Origin: Listeria monocytogenes
Lineage (GTDB): Bacteria; Bacillota; Bacilli; Lactobacillales; Listeriaceae
Length of the DNA: 64,000 nucleotides
Direction: 5' to 3'
Assembly: GCF_013282665.1 (NCBI RefSeq)
Contig: NZ_CP054041.1
Span: forward strand, 1,532,001 to 1,596,000
Positions 8,033 through 16,981 of the stretch are shown here, in pieces (the stretch's first letter is position 1; the number at the start of each line of letters is the position of its first letter). The notes beneath the pieces were generated by a model. It had not been told where the DNA came from, made no database searches, and saw only the letters and a program-made list of their open reading frames with translations. Both the position numbers and the translations under genes were made by a program.

Positions 8033-9718
8033 ATGATAACATTAGGGATAGACTTAGGAACATCGAATAGTTTGGTGGCATATTGGAAAGAGGATGAAGC
8101 TGTATTGATACCCAATGTCTTTGGCGAGGTTCTAACGCCATCTGTGGTTGGTGTGGATGATAATGGTGAATTTTTAATCGGAAAAATTGCTAAAGAACGC
8201 CTAACCTCGCATCCTGACAAAACGGCGGCAGTTTTTAAAAGATTTATGGGGACAGAAAAGAATTATTACTTGGGTAAGCAAGCTTTTACAGCTACGGATT
8301 TATCTAGTTTTGTTTTAAAAGCTTTAAAAGAAGATGCAGAGAAGTTTTTAGGCGAGAGTTGTACAGATGCAGTTATTAGTGTTCCTGCCTATTTTAATAA
8401 TTCACAACGAAAAGCAACGATTGATGCGGCCTTTTTAGCTGGTTTGAAGGTAGAGAGATTAATTAGCGAGCCAACCGCAGCAGCAATTGCATATGGAATC
8501 CACGAACAAAATGATACAACTTTAATGGTAATTGATATTGGCGGAGGCACTTTTGACGTTTCGATTTTGGAGATGTTTGATGGTGTTATGCAGGTGATTG
8601 CGATTGGTGGAAATAATTATTTAGGTGGTGAAGATTTTACAGGTGTTATTATTGAAGATTGTTTGAGTAAAAATGATTTAAAAAAGGATGATTTGTCTGC
8701 AGAAGATTTTGCATCACTATATAAACAAGCAGAAGATGCGAAGAAGACTGTTTGCCACGGAAAAATAGGTGAAATAACGCTAAATGAAATAAAATATACA
8801 ATTACAGAAAATCAATTTGAGATAATAAGTCAACCATTAATTTTAAAATTACGCGAACCAATCATTCAAGCCTTAAAAGATGCCGATTTAAAACCGATTG
8901 ATATTGAACAAGTTGTACTTATAGGTGGAGCTACAAAAATGCCAGTTATTAAAAGTTTTACAAGTAAATTTTTAGGCAAAATACCATTTATGCACATCAA
9001 CCCTGATGAAACAGTGGGACTTGGTGCTGCAGTTCAAGCGGCGTTAAAAGAACGCCATGAGTCGCTGGAAGAGTTTGTGTTGACAGATGTATGTGCACAC
9101 ACACTCGGCACGGAAATAGTAAAAGAAATTGGTCCTAATAGATATCAAGAAGGCGTTTTTTCGCCAATTATTGAGCGGAATACAACAATACCAGTTAGCC
9201 GTGTGGAAAATTACTATACGATTTTAGATAATCAGTCTCATATAGAATTTGGAATATATCAAGGAGAAAGTAGAAACGTTAAAGATAATCTTAAACTTGG
9301 AGAATTACTAGTGTCATTACCTCCAAAAACTAAAGCAAACTCTAAAATGGAAGTACGTTTTACTTATGATAAAAATGGAATTCTTGAAGTGCTAGTAAAA
9401 ACAGTAGCTACAGGAGAAGTAAAGCAGCTAATTATTCAAAATAATCCGGGTTCAATGTCCAAAAAAGAGTTAGAAGAACAATTAGAAAAGTTAAATCATC
9501 TTAAAATACATCCACGTGATCGCTCTGAAAACCGGCTTTTACTTGCAAGAGCAGATAGAATATATCAAATGTCTTTAGGTGAAAGACGAAGATTTGTAGA
9601 ATTCTTAATTGCTGAGTTTGAACAGGTAGTTGAAACACAAGATGAGAAGAAAATAGAGGCCCAGTGCGAGAAGCTTAGACAACAACTAGACGAATTTGAA
9701 GGAGTGAACTGGGATTGA
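8033..9718 (+). CDS. Hsp70-family chaperone, HscC-like
   Basis: A 561-residue Hsp70 distinct from the housekeeping DnaK (about 610 residues and normally beside grpE and dnaJ). The ATPase domain (1-370) holds phosphate-1 motif GIDLGTSNSLVAYW, phosphate-2 IDIGGGTFDVS and adenosine motif VVLIGGATKMP. A substrate-binding beta domain and a short, charged helical lid follow. Length and architecture fit the HscC subgroup, which in E. coli (556 residues) works with dedicated J-proteins. The start at 8033 is set by GGGAGGA at 8020-8026. The next gene encodes a J-domain membrane protein and overlaps by 4 bases, so the two are translated together. Clients are unknown. Confidence 0.9.
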   Translation: MITLGIDLGTSNSLVAYWKEDEAVLIPNVFGEVLTPSVVGVDDNGEFLIGKIAKERLTSHPDKTAAVFKRFMGTEKNYYLGKQAFTATDLSSFVLKALKEDAEKFLGESCTDAVISVPAYFNNSQRKATIDAAFLAGLKVERLISEPTAAAIAYGIHEQNDTTLMVIDIGGGTFDVSILEMFDGVMQVIAIGGNNYLGGEDFTGVIIEDCLSKNDLKKDDLSAEDFASLYKQAEDAKKTVCHGKIGEITLNEIKYTITENQFEIISQPLILKLREPIIQALKDADLKPIDIEQVVLIGGATKMPVIKSFTSKFLGKIPFMHINPDETVGLGAAVQAALKERHESLEEFVLTDVCAHTLGTEIVKEIGPNRYQEGVFSPIIERNTTIPVSRVENYYTILDNQSHIEFGIYQGESRNVKDNLKLGELLVSLPPKTKANSKMEVRFTYDKNGILEVLVKTVATGEVKQLIIQNNPGSMSKKELEEQLEKLNHLKIHPRDRSENRLLLARADRIYQMSLGERRRFVEFLIAEFEQVVETQDEKKIEAQCEKLRQQLDEFEGVNWD

Positions 9719-11130
9719 CAGTTTGGGAAATACTAAAAATAGAAAAGACAACCGACAAACGTGCAATCAAGCGTGCTTATGCCAAAGCACTCAAATATAC
9801 ACATCCTGATGACGACCCAGTAGCTTTTCAAAAATTAAAAGAGTCTTTTGATATAGCTTTAAAATATCAAGAATTTGATTGGGATATAGACGATTTTGAA
9901 CCGATAGTGTATACGGTATCAGCTGATGAGCAAACTGCGGAAAACCCACAGTGGGAACTTGAACCACTAGAGATAGAAGAGAAACAACCTTCTTTTATAG
10001 AACAAGTGAATGTTGTTTTTGCAAATTTTAATGAGAGGATTAATATCGAAGTTTGGCGTGATTTATTCCAAAAAGATAGTTTGTTTAGCTTGGACGGATA
10101 CGACAGTGAGAAGGCTTATATAGCGAATTTTATATCTGAAAATGCAATGTTTCTTCCAAAAGAGGTAATTAAATTAGCTTTTGAATTATATAGTTTGGAT
10201 GAAATAGTTTTAAATAGCTTTAATGAGAGGCTTGCAATAAAGTTACGTAATGCGAAGAACCTTCCGCCATTTTCTTTTGAGGCGCTACAAAATTTGGATG
10301 AAGAATTGCGTAATACATTTATTATGACGCGCTATGCTGCCTATACTTGTTTAGAACGCCGAGGAATAGAAAGTTACATTAAACGAGCAAAAGTGATTTT
10401 TGCCAGCGATCCAGATCTTGAACTAATTGATATTATTAGTAGTACAGGAAAACTTAATCAAGCAACAATTTTAAAGAGAATCAATCAATTTATTGAAAAA
10501 AATCCAGAAAATCCAACAGCTCGTATGTACCGATTATTTCTTAATCAAAAAATGAAAAAACCAATTAATATTGAGGATTTAGAGTATGCTCTGTTGGACA
10601 CGTATTTCTCGGTTCCGAAAGAGAATGAATTATTTGATGATATTATTTTCCATGTAGATAAAAATAAGTTGTTGGGTTTCATCTATTTTGATTTGAAAAA
10701 ATATCCTATAGCATATAGTTACTTAATCAAAGTCGCGGATACAAGTGTGAAATCGGTTAGAAATAGAATTGCTTTTTGTTTAAAATTAGATTTAAAAAGA
10801 GAAAAAGAAACAACCAAGAATAAATCGAGAATTAAAGATATTTGGACTGAATTAAGTTTTTACTCAATATTTACATATGAACTTTTGGTCTTGAAAACGC
10901 AGAAAAAAAGGGTGATAGGTATATTATTTAGCTTGGCAAGATTAGCTATATTACTTATGCTTTTTACTGGAATATTTGCAGATGACCTTGATTTTTGGCG
11001 GGGATTTTGGGTGCTTTTTTTCAGTATTACTATAGGTGTACATTTACTTTTCAGAAAAAACGTATGGGTAAAGTATAGAGATGAAAATAGAGAGGAATAT
11101 TATCGAAGTAAGTTTGCTAATATTAAATAA
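9715..11130 (+). CDS. J-domain membrane protein, partner of the HscC-like Hsp70
   Basis: A 471-residue protein starting at TTG 9715, overlapping the Hsp70 stop by 4 bases, with GGAGTGAA upstream inside the Hsp70 gene. Residues 1-50 form a compact J domain with the essential HPD (YTHPDDDP). A long, mostly helical TPR-like region follows, including a stretch repeating Asn-Pro-Glu-Asn-Pro spacing. Two hydrophobic segments near 405-450 should anchor it to the membrane. Like E. coli DjlC/DjlB, it probably stimulates the ATPase of its neighbouring Hsp70 at the membrane. A terminator follows. The pair occupies the place where EGD-e carries other genes, suggesting variable gene content here. Confidence 0.82.
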   Translation: MTVWEILKIEKTTDKRAIKRAYAKALKYTHPDDDPVAFQKLKESFDIALKYQEFDWDIDDFEPIVYTVSADEQTAENPQWELEPLEIEEKQPSFIEQVNVVFANFNERINIEVWRDLFQKDSLFSLDGYDSEKAYIANFISENAMFLPKEVIKLAFELYSLDEIVLNSFNERLAIKLRNAKNLPPFSFEALQNLDEELRNTFIMTRYAAYTCLERRGIESYIKRAKVIFASDPDLELIDIISSTGKLNQATILKRINQFIEKNPENPTARMYRLFLNQKMKKPINIEDLEYALLDTYFSVPKENELFDDIIFHVDKNKLLGFIYFDLKKYPIAYSYLIKVADTSVKSVRNRIAFCLKLDLKREKETTKNKSRIKDIWTELSFYSIFTYELLVLKTQKKRVIGILFSLARLAILLMLFTGIFADDLDFWRGFWVLFFSITIGVHLLFRKNVWVKYRDENREEYYRSKFANIK

Positions 11131-11141
11131 TAATATTAAAC

Positions 11142-11174
11142 AAAAAGATGCCGGGCCTCTCAAGGCATCTTTTT
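11142..11174. terminator. Bidirectional terminator after the J-domain gene
   Basis: AAAAAGATGCC and GGCATCTTTTT form a symmetrical stem that can end both the plus-strand J-domain transcript and the minus-strand peptidase transcript. Confidence 0.75.
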
Positions 11175-11217
11175 GCGTTCATTTCCTTTCGAATGTTAAT
11201 CTGTTTTTCCAGAAGTA

Positions 11218-11838
11218 TTAATCTAAACGTTTTAAGCTGACTTCTTTATCACGCACAAAAATCGCTTCCTGATTACTAATAGGTCGCATTGTTGACTTCT
11301 CGGCATAGTCGGCCACGATTTTCTGTGTTACCTCTTTAAAAGGCACGTTATTGTAATGTGGTAGTATCGAAAAGTCGACTAAATTTAAAGCATCGTAGTT
11401 GATTAAATTCGTGGCTTTTTTCACGCTGTCCATCGATTGAATATAAGATATATTAGGACTTGTGATGACTGCACCAGCTGATTCACCAATATATAATTTT
11501 CCTTTAGCAATTTCCTCTAAAATTAATTTATCTGCACCAGTTCTTTTTAATTCTTGAAGTAAAAAGAAAGTATTTCCTCCAGTGACATAAATAAAATCAT
11601 TCTTTTTGAGTGTCGCTGTTATTTCTTCTAGAGTTTCTGTTGTCACATCTAGTTCCTCTACAATTAATCCTAAATCCTCGAGCGCTTTCTTACCAGCTTC
11701 TACATAAAAAACGACTTCTTCAACTATGCTGGCTGTCGGAATAAAAGTAACCGTTTTTCCTTGAAGATTACTTTCGAATTCAGTAAATAACGCCACAACA
11801 TCTTTAAAAGACGAGGTCAAAAATAAATTTTTCATCAT
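11218..11838 (-). CDS. Peptidase E-like S51-family serine peptidase (lmo0363-like)
   Basis: The 206-residue protein has the class-I glutamine-amidotransferase-like fold of S51 peptidases. The nucleophile elbow YIGESAGAV places the catalytic serine at 120, and YVTGGNTFFLL (about 84-94) is the family's oxyanion-side motif. E. coli PepE cleaves Asp-X dipeptides; Listeria relatives may have another substrate. AAAGGAG precedes the ATG. It is divergent from a WYL regulator with a palindrome between them, so that regulator probably controls it. Confidence 0.85.
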   Translation of the reverse strand: MMKNLFLTSSFKDVVALFTEFESNLQGKTVTFIPTASIVEEVVFYVEAGKKALEDLGLIVEELDVTTETLEEITATLKKNDFIYVTGGNTFFLLQELKRTGADKLILEEIAKGKLYIGESAGAVITSPNISYIQSMDSVKKATNLINYDALNLVDFSILPHYNNVPFKEVTQKIVADYAEKSTMRPISNQEAIFVRDKEVSLKRLD

Positions 11839-11885
11839 TCATAGCTCCTTTGGTTTAGTTTCTATTTAAAGTATAATAGTTAAAA

Positions 11886-11902
11886 GTGTCAAATAGTGAC
11901 AC
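11886..11902. promoter_or_regulatory. Operator palindrome between peptidase E-like gene and WYL regulator
   Basis: GTGTCA-AATAG-TGACAC is a perfect inverted repeat with six-base arms. On the minus strand it contains TTGACA, a consensus -35 element, with a weak -10 (TTAAAT) 17 bases on. Binding here would block transcription toward the peptidase. It lies just before the WYL regulator's coding start, so autoregulation is likely. Confidence 0.6.
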
Positions 11903-11928
11903 CTTTTAATTTGGATAAAAGAAAAGAG

Positions 11929-12882
11929 ATGGCAATGAAAAAAGCAGAACGATTAAATGATATGATGTTATTTTTAAATGATAAAAATGCGTTTCAATTA
12001 AGTGACATAATGGCCAAATATGGCGTTTCCCGTAGTACTGCTATTCGAGATATACAGTCTTTAGAAGAAATAGGTATGCCAATTTACTCGGAGCGGGGAC
12101 GAAATGGTCATTATCGGGTGCTTCGTAATCGGCTACTTTCACCAATTGTTTTTAATGTCGATGAAGTATTTGCGCTCTATTTTTCGATGCTTACGTTAAC
12201 GGCTTATGAAACGACACCTTTTCATTTAAGTGTGGAAAAATTAAAAACAAAATTTGATCGTTGTCTTTCAGCTGAAAAAATCGAAATGCTTCGAAAAATG
12301 GAAGAAGTATTTAGTCTAGGCTATATAAAGCATAACAATCAATGTGAATTTCTAGAAGTTATTTTGCAGTTTACGATGGAAGAAAAAGTGTGTCAGATTA
12401 ATTATGATAAAAATGGGACTGAAAAGATTTATAATGTTCAATTTTATAATATATCCTCGGCGTACGGGCAATGGTATGTGACGAGTTATAACTTCGAGAC
12501 GAAGCGGATGCAGGTATTTCGTTGTGATAAAATCCTTGCGCTAAAAGAAAATGATACTTTTGAAGCTAAGAAAATGGAGGAATTAAAAAGAGTGGCTGAT
12601 TCTTTTAATAAAAAAGCTGATGTAACTACCTTTGAAGTGGAAATTGCCTCAAATGGTGTTGACTTATTTTTTAAAGAAAATTATCCATCGATGAAACTTC
12701 GTCAACAGCAAGGTAAAAATGTTATTCATGGTTTTTATCATAAAGGAGAGGAACGATTTATTATTAATTATTTACTAGGTTATGGGGAAAAAATTATAGC
12801 CATTCAGCCAGATTCATTACGAGATATGTTGCTAAATGAGCTTGATATTATAAAAAAACATGTGCAAAATTTATCATCCTAA
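11929..12882 (+). CDS. WYL-domain helix-turn-helix regulator (lmo0364-like)
   Basis: A 317-residue YafY-type regulator. The N-terminal HTH_11 domain (about 8-62, core LSDIMAKYGVSRSTAIRDIQSLEEIG) binds DNA. A central region leads to a WYL domain, seen as ISSAYGQWYVTSYNFETKRMQ with downstream FRCDKIL, and a C-terminal extension. WYL domains sense small ligands, in some cases nucleic acid. The start could be ATG 11929 or 11935; a GTG at 11896 falls inside the palindrome and is unlikely. In EGD-e the fepCAB iron genes lie after this position; here they are absent. Confidence 0.82.
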   Translation: MAMKKAERLNDMMLFLNDKNAFQLSDIMAKYGVSRSTAIRDIQSLEEIGMPIYSERGRNGHYRVLRNRLLSPIVFNVDEVFALYFSMLTLTAYETTPFHLSVEKLKTKFDRCLSAEKIEMLRKMEEVFSLGYIKHNNQCEFLEVILQFTMEEKVCQINYDKNGTEKIYNVQFYNISSAYGQWYVTSYNFETKRMQVFRCDKILALKENDTFEAKKMEELKRVADSFNKKADVTTFEVEIASNGVDLFFKENYPSMKLRQQQGKNVIHGFYHKGEERFIINYLLGYGEKIIAIQPDSLRDMLLNELDIIKKHVQNLSS

Positions 12883-12931
12883 CTTTGATGTATAATGAAA
12901 ACAAGTCAATGATTAGAGGGAGCCGATTTCA

Positions 12932-13441
12932 GTGGAAGAATGGGATTTATTAAATGCGGATCGTGAACTAACTGGAAAAACACATATCCGCGGTGAAAAG
13001 CTAGCGCCCGGAGAACTTCATTTGGTTATTCACGTATGTATTTTTAACGAAGATGGGCAACTTTTAATCCAAAAGCGCCAAAAAGATAAAGAAGGTTGGC
13101 CGAATTATTGGGATCTTTCTGCGGCTGGTTCTGCATTAAAAGGCGAAACAAGCCGCCAAGCTGCGGAACGAGAAGTGCAAGAAGAACTGGGTATTACAAT
13201 TGACTTAAGTAACACCCGCGCCAAATTCAGTTACCATTTTGAAGCAGGATTTGATGATTATTGGTTTATTACAAAAGACGTGAAGCTAAGCGACTTAACT
13301 TTACAAAAAGAAGAAGTAGCAGATGCCCGTTTTGTCACAAAAGAAGGGTTAGAAGCATTAAGAAGTTCGGGTGAATTCATTCCTTACTTCTTTTTAAACC
13401 AGCTTTTTGACCTAAAAAGCGCCACATCTATTCACTTTTAA
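12932..13441 (+). CDS. Nudix hydrolase (lmo0368-like)
   Basis: A 169-residue Nudix protein using GTG at 12932, with GAGGGAG upstream. The Nudix box runs from GSALKGE through REVQEELGI (residues about 66-88), with the metal-binding REVQEE intact. The N-terminal MEEWDLLNADRELTG resembles the isopentenyl-diphosphate isomerase / YfcD-type subgroup, which act on nucleotide diphosphates or related pyrophosphates. The exact substrate is unknown. A TATAAT lies upstream, near 12890, so the gene probably has its own promoter. Confidence 0.88.
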   Translation: MEEWDLLNADRELTGKTHIRGEKLAPGELHLVIHVCIFNEDGQLLIQKRQKDKEGWPNYWDLSAAGSALKGETSRQAAEREVQEELGITIDLSNTRAKFSYHFEAGFDDYWFITKDVKLSDLTLQKEEVADARFVTKEGLEALRSSGEFIPYFFLNQLFDLKSATSIHF

Positions 13442-13462
13442 CGAATATAACTAAATTTCCAC

Positions 13463-13491
13463 TTAACAAATCCGTTTCCTACACTTATAAT
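13463..13491 (+). promoter_or_regulatory. Sigma-A promoter for the YebC-family gene
   Basis: TTAACA at 13463-13468, a 17-base spacer and TATAAT at 13486-13491, 45 bases before the start codon. Confidence 0.65.
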
Positions 13492-13536
13492 AGTACAGAG
13501 ACACGAGAAAACTCCAATTAGAAAGTGAGTGGTAAT

Positions 13537-14256
13537 ATGGGCCGTAAATGGGCAAATATTAAAGAGAAAAAAGCGTCAAAAGATAAAACAAATAGTCGTA
13601 TCTATGCAAAATTTGGAATTGAAATATATGTAGCAGCTAAATCGGGCGACCCAGATCCACATTCCAATCAAAAATTACGTTTTGTTATTGAACGTGCAAA
13701 AACATACAATGTGCCGAAACATATTATTGACCGTGCAATCGAAAAAGCGAAAGGAACTGGAGATGAAACGTATTCAGAACTGCGCTATGAAGGCTTTGGT
13801 CCAAATGGTTCGATGATTATTGTAGACGCGCTGACAAATAATGTGAATCGTACGGCATCCGATGTTCGCGCAGCTTATAACAAAAATGGCGGGAACATGG
13901 GCGTAAGTGGTTCAGTAGCTTATATGTTTGATAATACAGCTATTTTTGGTGTTGAAGGAAAAGATGCGGACGAGCTATTAGAACTTTTAATGGAAGCGGA
14001 TATTGACGTTCGTGACATTTTAGACGAAGATGGCCAAGCAATTATTTATGCAGAACCAGAAGATTTCCACAAAGTACAAGAAGGCTTGAAAGCGGCTGGA
14101 ATAGAAGATTTCACAGTAGCAGAAATCGAAATGATTCCTCAAAACGATATTCAATTATCAGGTGAGGACTTAGAAAAATTCGAGAAATTAATTGATGCTT
14201 TAGAAGACCTAGAAGACGTGCAAAAAGTATATCATAACGTCGAATTAGAAGATTAA
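13537..14256 (+). CDS. YebC/YeeN-family DNA- or ribosome-associated regulator (lmo0369-like)
   Basis: A 239-residue YebC-family protein starting [12 protein letters not shown], the signature of the YeeN subgroup. All three domains of the fold are present, including conserved [13 protein letters not shown] and [14 protein letters not shown]. YebC proteins were long called transcription regulators; recent work links some to translation of proline-rich stretches. Which applies here is not shown by sequence. The start at 13537 is preferred because family members begin MGRKW; a GTG 12 bases upstream overlaps the ribosome binding site. Followed after 36 bases by phnA. Confidence 0.9.
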   Translation: MGRKWANIKEKKASKDKTNSRIYAKFGIEIYVAAKSGDPDPHSNQKLRFVIERAKTYNVPKHIIDRAIEKAKGTGDETYSELRYEGFGPNGSMIIVDALTNNVNRTASDVRAAYNKNGGNMGVSGSVAYMFDNTAIFGVEGKDADELLELLMEADIDVRDILDEDGQAIIYAEPEDFHKVQEGLKAAGIEDFTVAEIEMIPQNDIQLSGEDLEKFEKLIDALEDLEDVQKVYHNVELED

Positions 14257-14292
14257 CAGCCAATTATTACAACAATCGGAGGAATTGATAAA

Positions 14293-14628
14293 ATGTCAAA
14301 ATTACCAAATTGCCCAGAATGTAACTCAGAATATGCCTATGAAGATCGCGGCTTATTAATTTGCCCGGAATGCGGACATGAGTGGAGCGCTGTAGCAGAA
14401 GAAGCGACCGAAGAAAAAGTATTCAAAGATGCAAACGGTAACGTACTAACAGATGGCGATTCTGTCACAGTCATCAAAGATCTAAAAGTAAAAGGCGCAT
14501 CAAATCCAATCAAAATGGGAACAAAAGTAAAAAATATCCGCCTAGTTGACGGCGACCACGATATTGATTGCAAAATCGACGGCTTCGGCCCAATGAAATT
14601 AAAATCAGAATTTGTTAAGAAGATATAA
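14293..14628 (+). CDS. phnA: PhnA-like zinc-ribbon protein (lmo0370-like)
   Basis: A 111-residue PhnA-family protein. The N-terminal zinc ribbon has two Cys pairs ([22 protein letters not shown]), and the C-terminal domain is the conserved beta-barrel ([11 protein letters not shown] ... [11 protein letters not shown]). Despite the name, its link to phosphonate use is weak and its function is not settled. CGGAGGA stands upstream. It may be co-transcribed with the YebC-family gene, since there is no terminator between them and a strong one after it. Confidence 0.88.
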   Translation: MSKLPNCPECNSEYAYEDRGLLICPECGHEWSAVAEEATEEKVFKDANGNVLTDGDSVTVIKDLKVKGASNPIKMGTKVKNIRLVDGDHDIDCKIDGFGPMKLKSEFVKKI

Positions 14629-14630
14629 AA

Positions 14631-14667
14631 AAACAGCGATTCTCTACTTCAGAGAGTCGCTGTTTTT
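14631..14667. terminator. Bidirectional terminator, phnA / GntR
   Basis: AAACAGCGATTCTCT pairs closely with AGAGAGTCGCTGTTT around ACTTC, with T runs on both strands. Confidence 0.82.
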
Positions 14668-14668
14668 A

Positions 14669-15382
14669 TTAATTCTGCACAAAAACCGTTTCAAACACAA
14701 ATGATTCATACGTATGGCGCGTTATCGAATATTCGAACACACGACCATCTTCTAAATGCGCCAATTTTTCAATTTCCATCATAAAAGTAGGTTCATCTAA
14801 ATCAAGGAGCTTACTATCCTCCTGATTCGATTTATCCCCGCGCACCCATACATGGGCACTCTGCATCTTAAGTTTCAAGTCATCCCGAATATAATTATAA
14901 ATCGAGTCCTCTAAATGGCGAGGCTCTAAACCCGGAATAATCGCAAGTGGCATATAAGTATGTTCGATGGAATAGGCTTTGTGACCAACTTCTCTCATCC
15001 GAATAATTCGGTAAATATAGTCATCCTGCATCTCTAGCTTTTCTGCGACTTCTTTCGATGGTTTTTCAATGGAAAATAAAATGACTTTCGATTTAATATT
15101 GTCTTTTCCGAATGTATTTACAAGTCCAGACATTGGCCCCAGTGCGAATTCGCCACCGTTAGTAGAATGGGATTTCACGAAAGTTCCAGCGCCACGTCGT
15201 CTAATCACCATACCTTCTTGCACAAGCATATCCAGCGCTTTTTTGACAGTAAGTTTGCTGCAATCATAAACGCGTGCCAGACTATCCCCATCAGGCAATT
15301 TCTCATTTATTTCGTATTTGTTTTGGTTGATTTTATCACGGATATCTATGTATATTTCCATGTATTTAGCCATTCCCGACAT
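14669..15382 (-). CDS. GntR/UTRA-family repressor of the adjacent beta-glucoside operon (lmo0371-like)
   Basis: A 237-residue HutC/TreR-type regulator. A GntR winged helix (about 5-75, with LARVYDCSKLTVKKALDMLVQEG) is joined to a UTRA ligand domain (95-235, with AYSIEHTYMPL and the C-terminal EYSITRH). UTRA proteins of this branch sense phosphorylated sugars. The start at 15382 follows AAAGGAG on the minus strand. It is divergent from the beta-glucosidase/PTS operon, with a palindromic operator in the shared region, so it is very likely that operon's repressor. Confidence 0.88.
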   Translation of the reverse strand: MSGMAKYMEIYIDIRDKINQNKYEINEKLPDGDSLARVYDCSKLTVKKALDMLVQEGMVIRRRGAGTFVKSHSTNGGEFALGPMSGLVNTFGKDNIKSKVILFSIEKPSKEVAEKLEMQDDYIYRIIRMREVGHKAYSIEHTYMPLAIIPGLEPRHLEDSIYNYIRDDLKLKMQSAHVWVRGDKSNQEDSKLLDLDEPTFMMEIEKLAHLEDGRVFEYSITRHTYESFVFETVFVQN

Positions 15383-15414
15383 TTTATTGGCTCCTTTACT
15401 GAGGTAATAAGCAT

Positions 15415-15429
15415 AGTATACCATATACT
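15415..15429. promoter_or_regulatory. Probable GntR operator, divergent control region
   Basis: AGTATA-CCA-TATACT is a perfect palindrome. Related half-sites AAAAGTATAT (about 15456) and AAAAGTATTG (about 15475) follow, the last abutting the operon -35. The AGTATA/TATACT core resembles sites of HutC/TreR-type GntR proteins. Confidence 0.55.
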
Positions 15430-15481
15430 TTTGCAAAAAGGTATCCCTATAACTAAAAGTATATATCTTTTTATAAAAGTA

Positions 15482-15510
15482 TTGTTTTTTAAATAAATGT
15501 ATGCTATATT
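15482..15510 (+). promoter_or_regulatory. Promoter of the beta-glucoside PTS operon
   Basis: TTGTTT, 17-base spacer, TATATT. It lies 29 bases before the glucosidase start and beside the AGTAT half-sites. Confidence 0.5.
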
Positions 15511-15538
15511 TATTTTGACAAAAGGGAGGCCATAAAAA

Positions 15539-16981
15539 ATGAAAGAATTATTAACGTTTCCAAAAGATTTTTGGTGGGGCTCTGCGTGGTCTGCGGAACA
15601 AGCAGAAGGTCGCGGCGACACTGGTAAGGCAAAAACTGTTTGGGAGCATTGGTTTGAAACAGAACCGAATCGCTTTTACGAAGGCGTAGGTTCAGAAATT
15701 ACAACAGATCATTTTAATCGGTACAAAGAAGACGTACAGTGGATGAAGAAAACAGGGCATAATTCGTTCCGGATTTCGATTTCGTGGGCGCGAATGTTTC
15801 CGAATGATGGTGTTGGCGAAGTGAACCAGAAAGCTATTGCGTTTTATCGTGATTTACTTACTGAAATGAATGAAAACGGTATCAAACCATTCGCAAACTT
15901 ATATCATTTCGATATGCCTGTTGCACTTCAAGACGCGGGTGGCTGGGAATCAAGAAAAGTGGTGGATGCCTATGTTCATTTTGCAGACACTTGTTTTAAA
16001 GAATTTGGCGATTTAGTTTATCACTGGTTTACTTTTAACGAACCACTTGGCCCGATTCTTGGCGGCTATTTAGAAGATTTCCATTATCCGAATCAAATTG
16101 ACTTCAAACGAGGAGCGCAAGCTGGTTTTAACACGATTTTGGCACATGCATTAGCCATTAAAGCATTTAAAAAACTAAACTTGTCTTCTAAAATCGGCGT
16201 TATTTTAAACCTTAGCCCGACTTATCCACGTAGCCAAAACGAATACGATTTAGAAGCTGCAGAAATCTGTGATGCTTTTTATACAAGAAGCTTCTTGGAT
16301 CCGATGGTTAAAGGGACTTTCCCAGAAAAATTAGTTGCAATCATGCGTGAATACGATCAAATGCCAGAATATACGGAAGAAGATTTGACGATTATTAAAG
16401 AAAACACGGCGCAAATTCTAGGTTTGAACTACTATGAACCAAGACGCGTAAAAGCTCGTCTAACGGCAATTAATAAAAAAAGTCCATTTTTACCAGATTG
16501 GTTTTTTGAACCGCATAATATGCCAGGTAAACGAATGAATATTTACCGCGGTTGGGAAATTTATGAACGTGGCATTTACGATTTATGTATTGATATTCGC
16601 GATAATTACGGCAATATCGAATCATTTATTTCCGAAAATGGTATGGGTGTAGCCAATGAAGAACGTTTCTTAAATGAAGAAGGGCAAATTCAAGATGATT
16701 ACCGTATCCAATTCGTGAAAGATCATTTGGCGTATGTACATCAAGCGATTGCAGAAGGCTGCGATATTAAAGGGTATCATCTGTGGACGTTCATTGATTG
16801 TTGGTCGTGGATTAACGCATATAAAAACCGTTACGGACTCGTTTCGCTAGATGTTGAAACTGGCAAACGTACAATGAAAAAAAGTGGCGAATTTTACAAA
16901 AAAATGAGTGACATGAACGGTTTTGAATATGAAACAAGCAAACTAGTTGGGACGAAAAGGGAGGAAACAACTAATGGCTGA
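15539..16981 (+). CDS. Family GH1 6-phospho-beta-glucosidase (lmo0372-like)
   Basis: A 480-residue family-1 glycosidase. The acid/base glutamate is E168 in FTFNEP, and the nucleophile is E366 in ISENGMG. The N-terminal FPKDFWWGSAWSAEQAEG segment is typical. Together with the lactose/cellobiose-family PTS genes that follow, it should split a 6-phospho-beta-glucoside made during uptake. AGGGAGG lies at 15524-15530. Its 3' end overlaps the EIIC start by 8 bases. Expression is likely controlled by the divergent GntR repressor. The aglycone or sugar is not known. Confidence 0.9.
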   Translation: MKELLTFPKDFWWGSAWSAEQAEGRGDTGKAKTVWEHWFETEPNRFYEGVGSEITTDHFNRYKEDVQWMKKTGHNSFRISISWARMFPNDGVGEVNQKAIAFYRDLLTEMNENGIKPFANLYHFDMPVALQDAGGWESRKVVDAYVHFADTCFKEFGDLVYHWFTFNEPLGPILGGYLEDFHYPNQIDFKRGAQAGFNTILAHALAIKAFKKLNLSSKIGVILNLSPTYPRSQNEYDLEAAEICDAFYTRSFLDPMVKGTFPEKLVAIMREYDQMPEYTEEDLTIIKENTAQILGLNYYEPRRVKARLTAINKKSPFLPDWFFEPHNMPGKRMNIYRGWEIYERGIYDLCIDIRDNYGNIESFISENGMGVANEERFLNEEGQIQDDYRIQFVKDHLAYVHQAIAEGCDIKGYHLWTFIDCWSWINAYKNRYGLVSLDVETGKRTMKKSGEFYKKMSDMNGFEYETSKLVGTKREETTNG

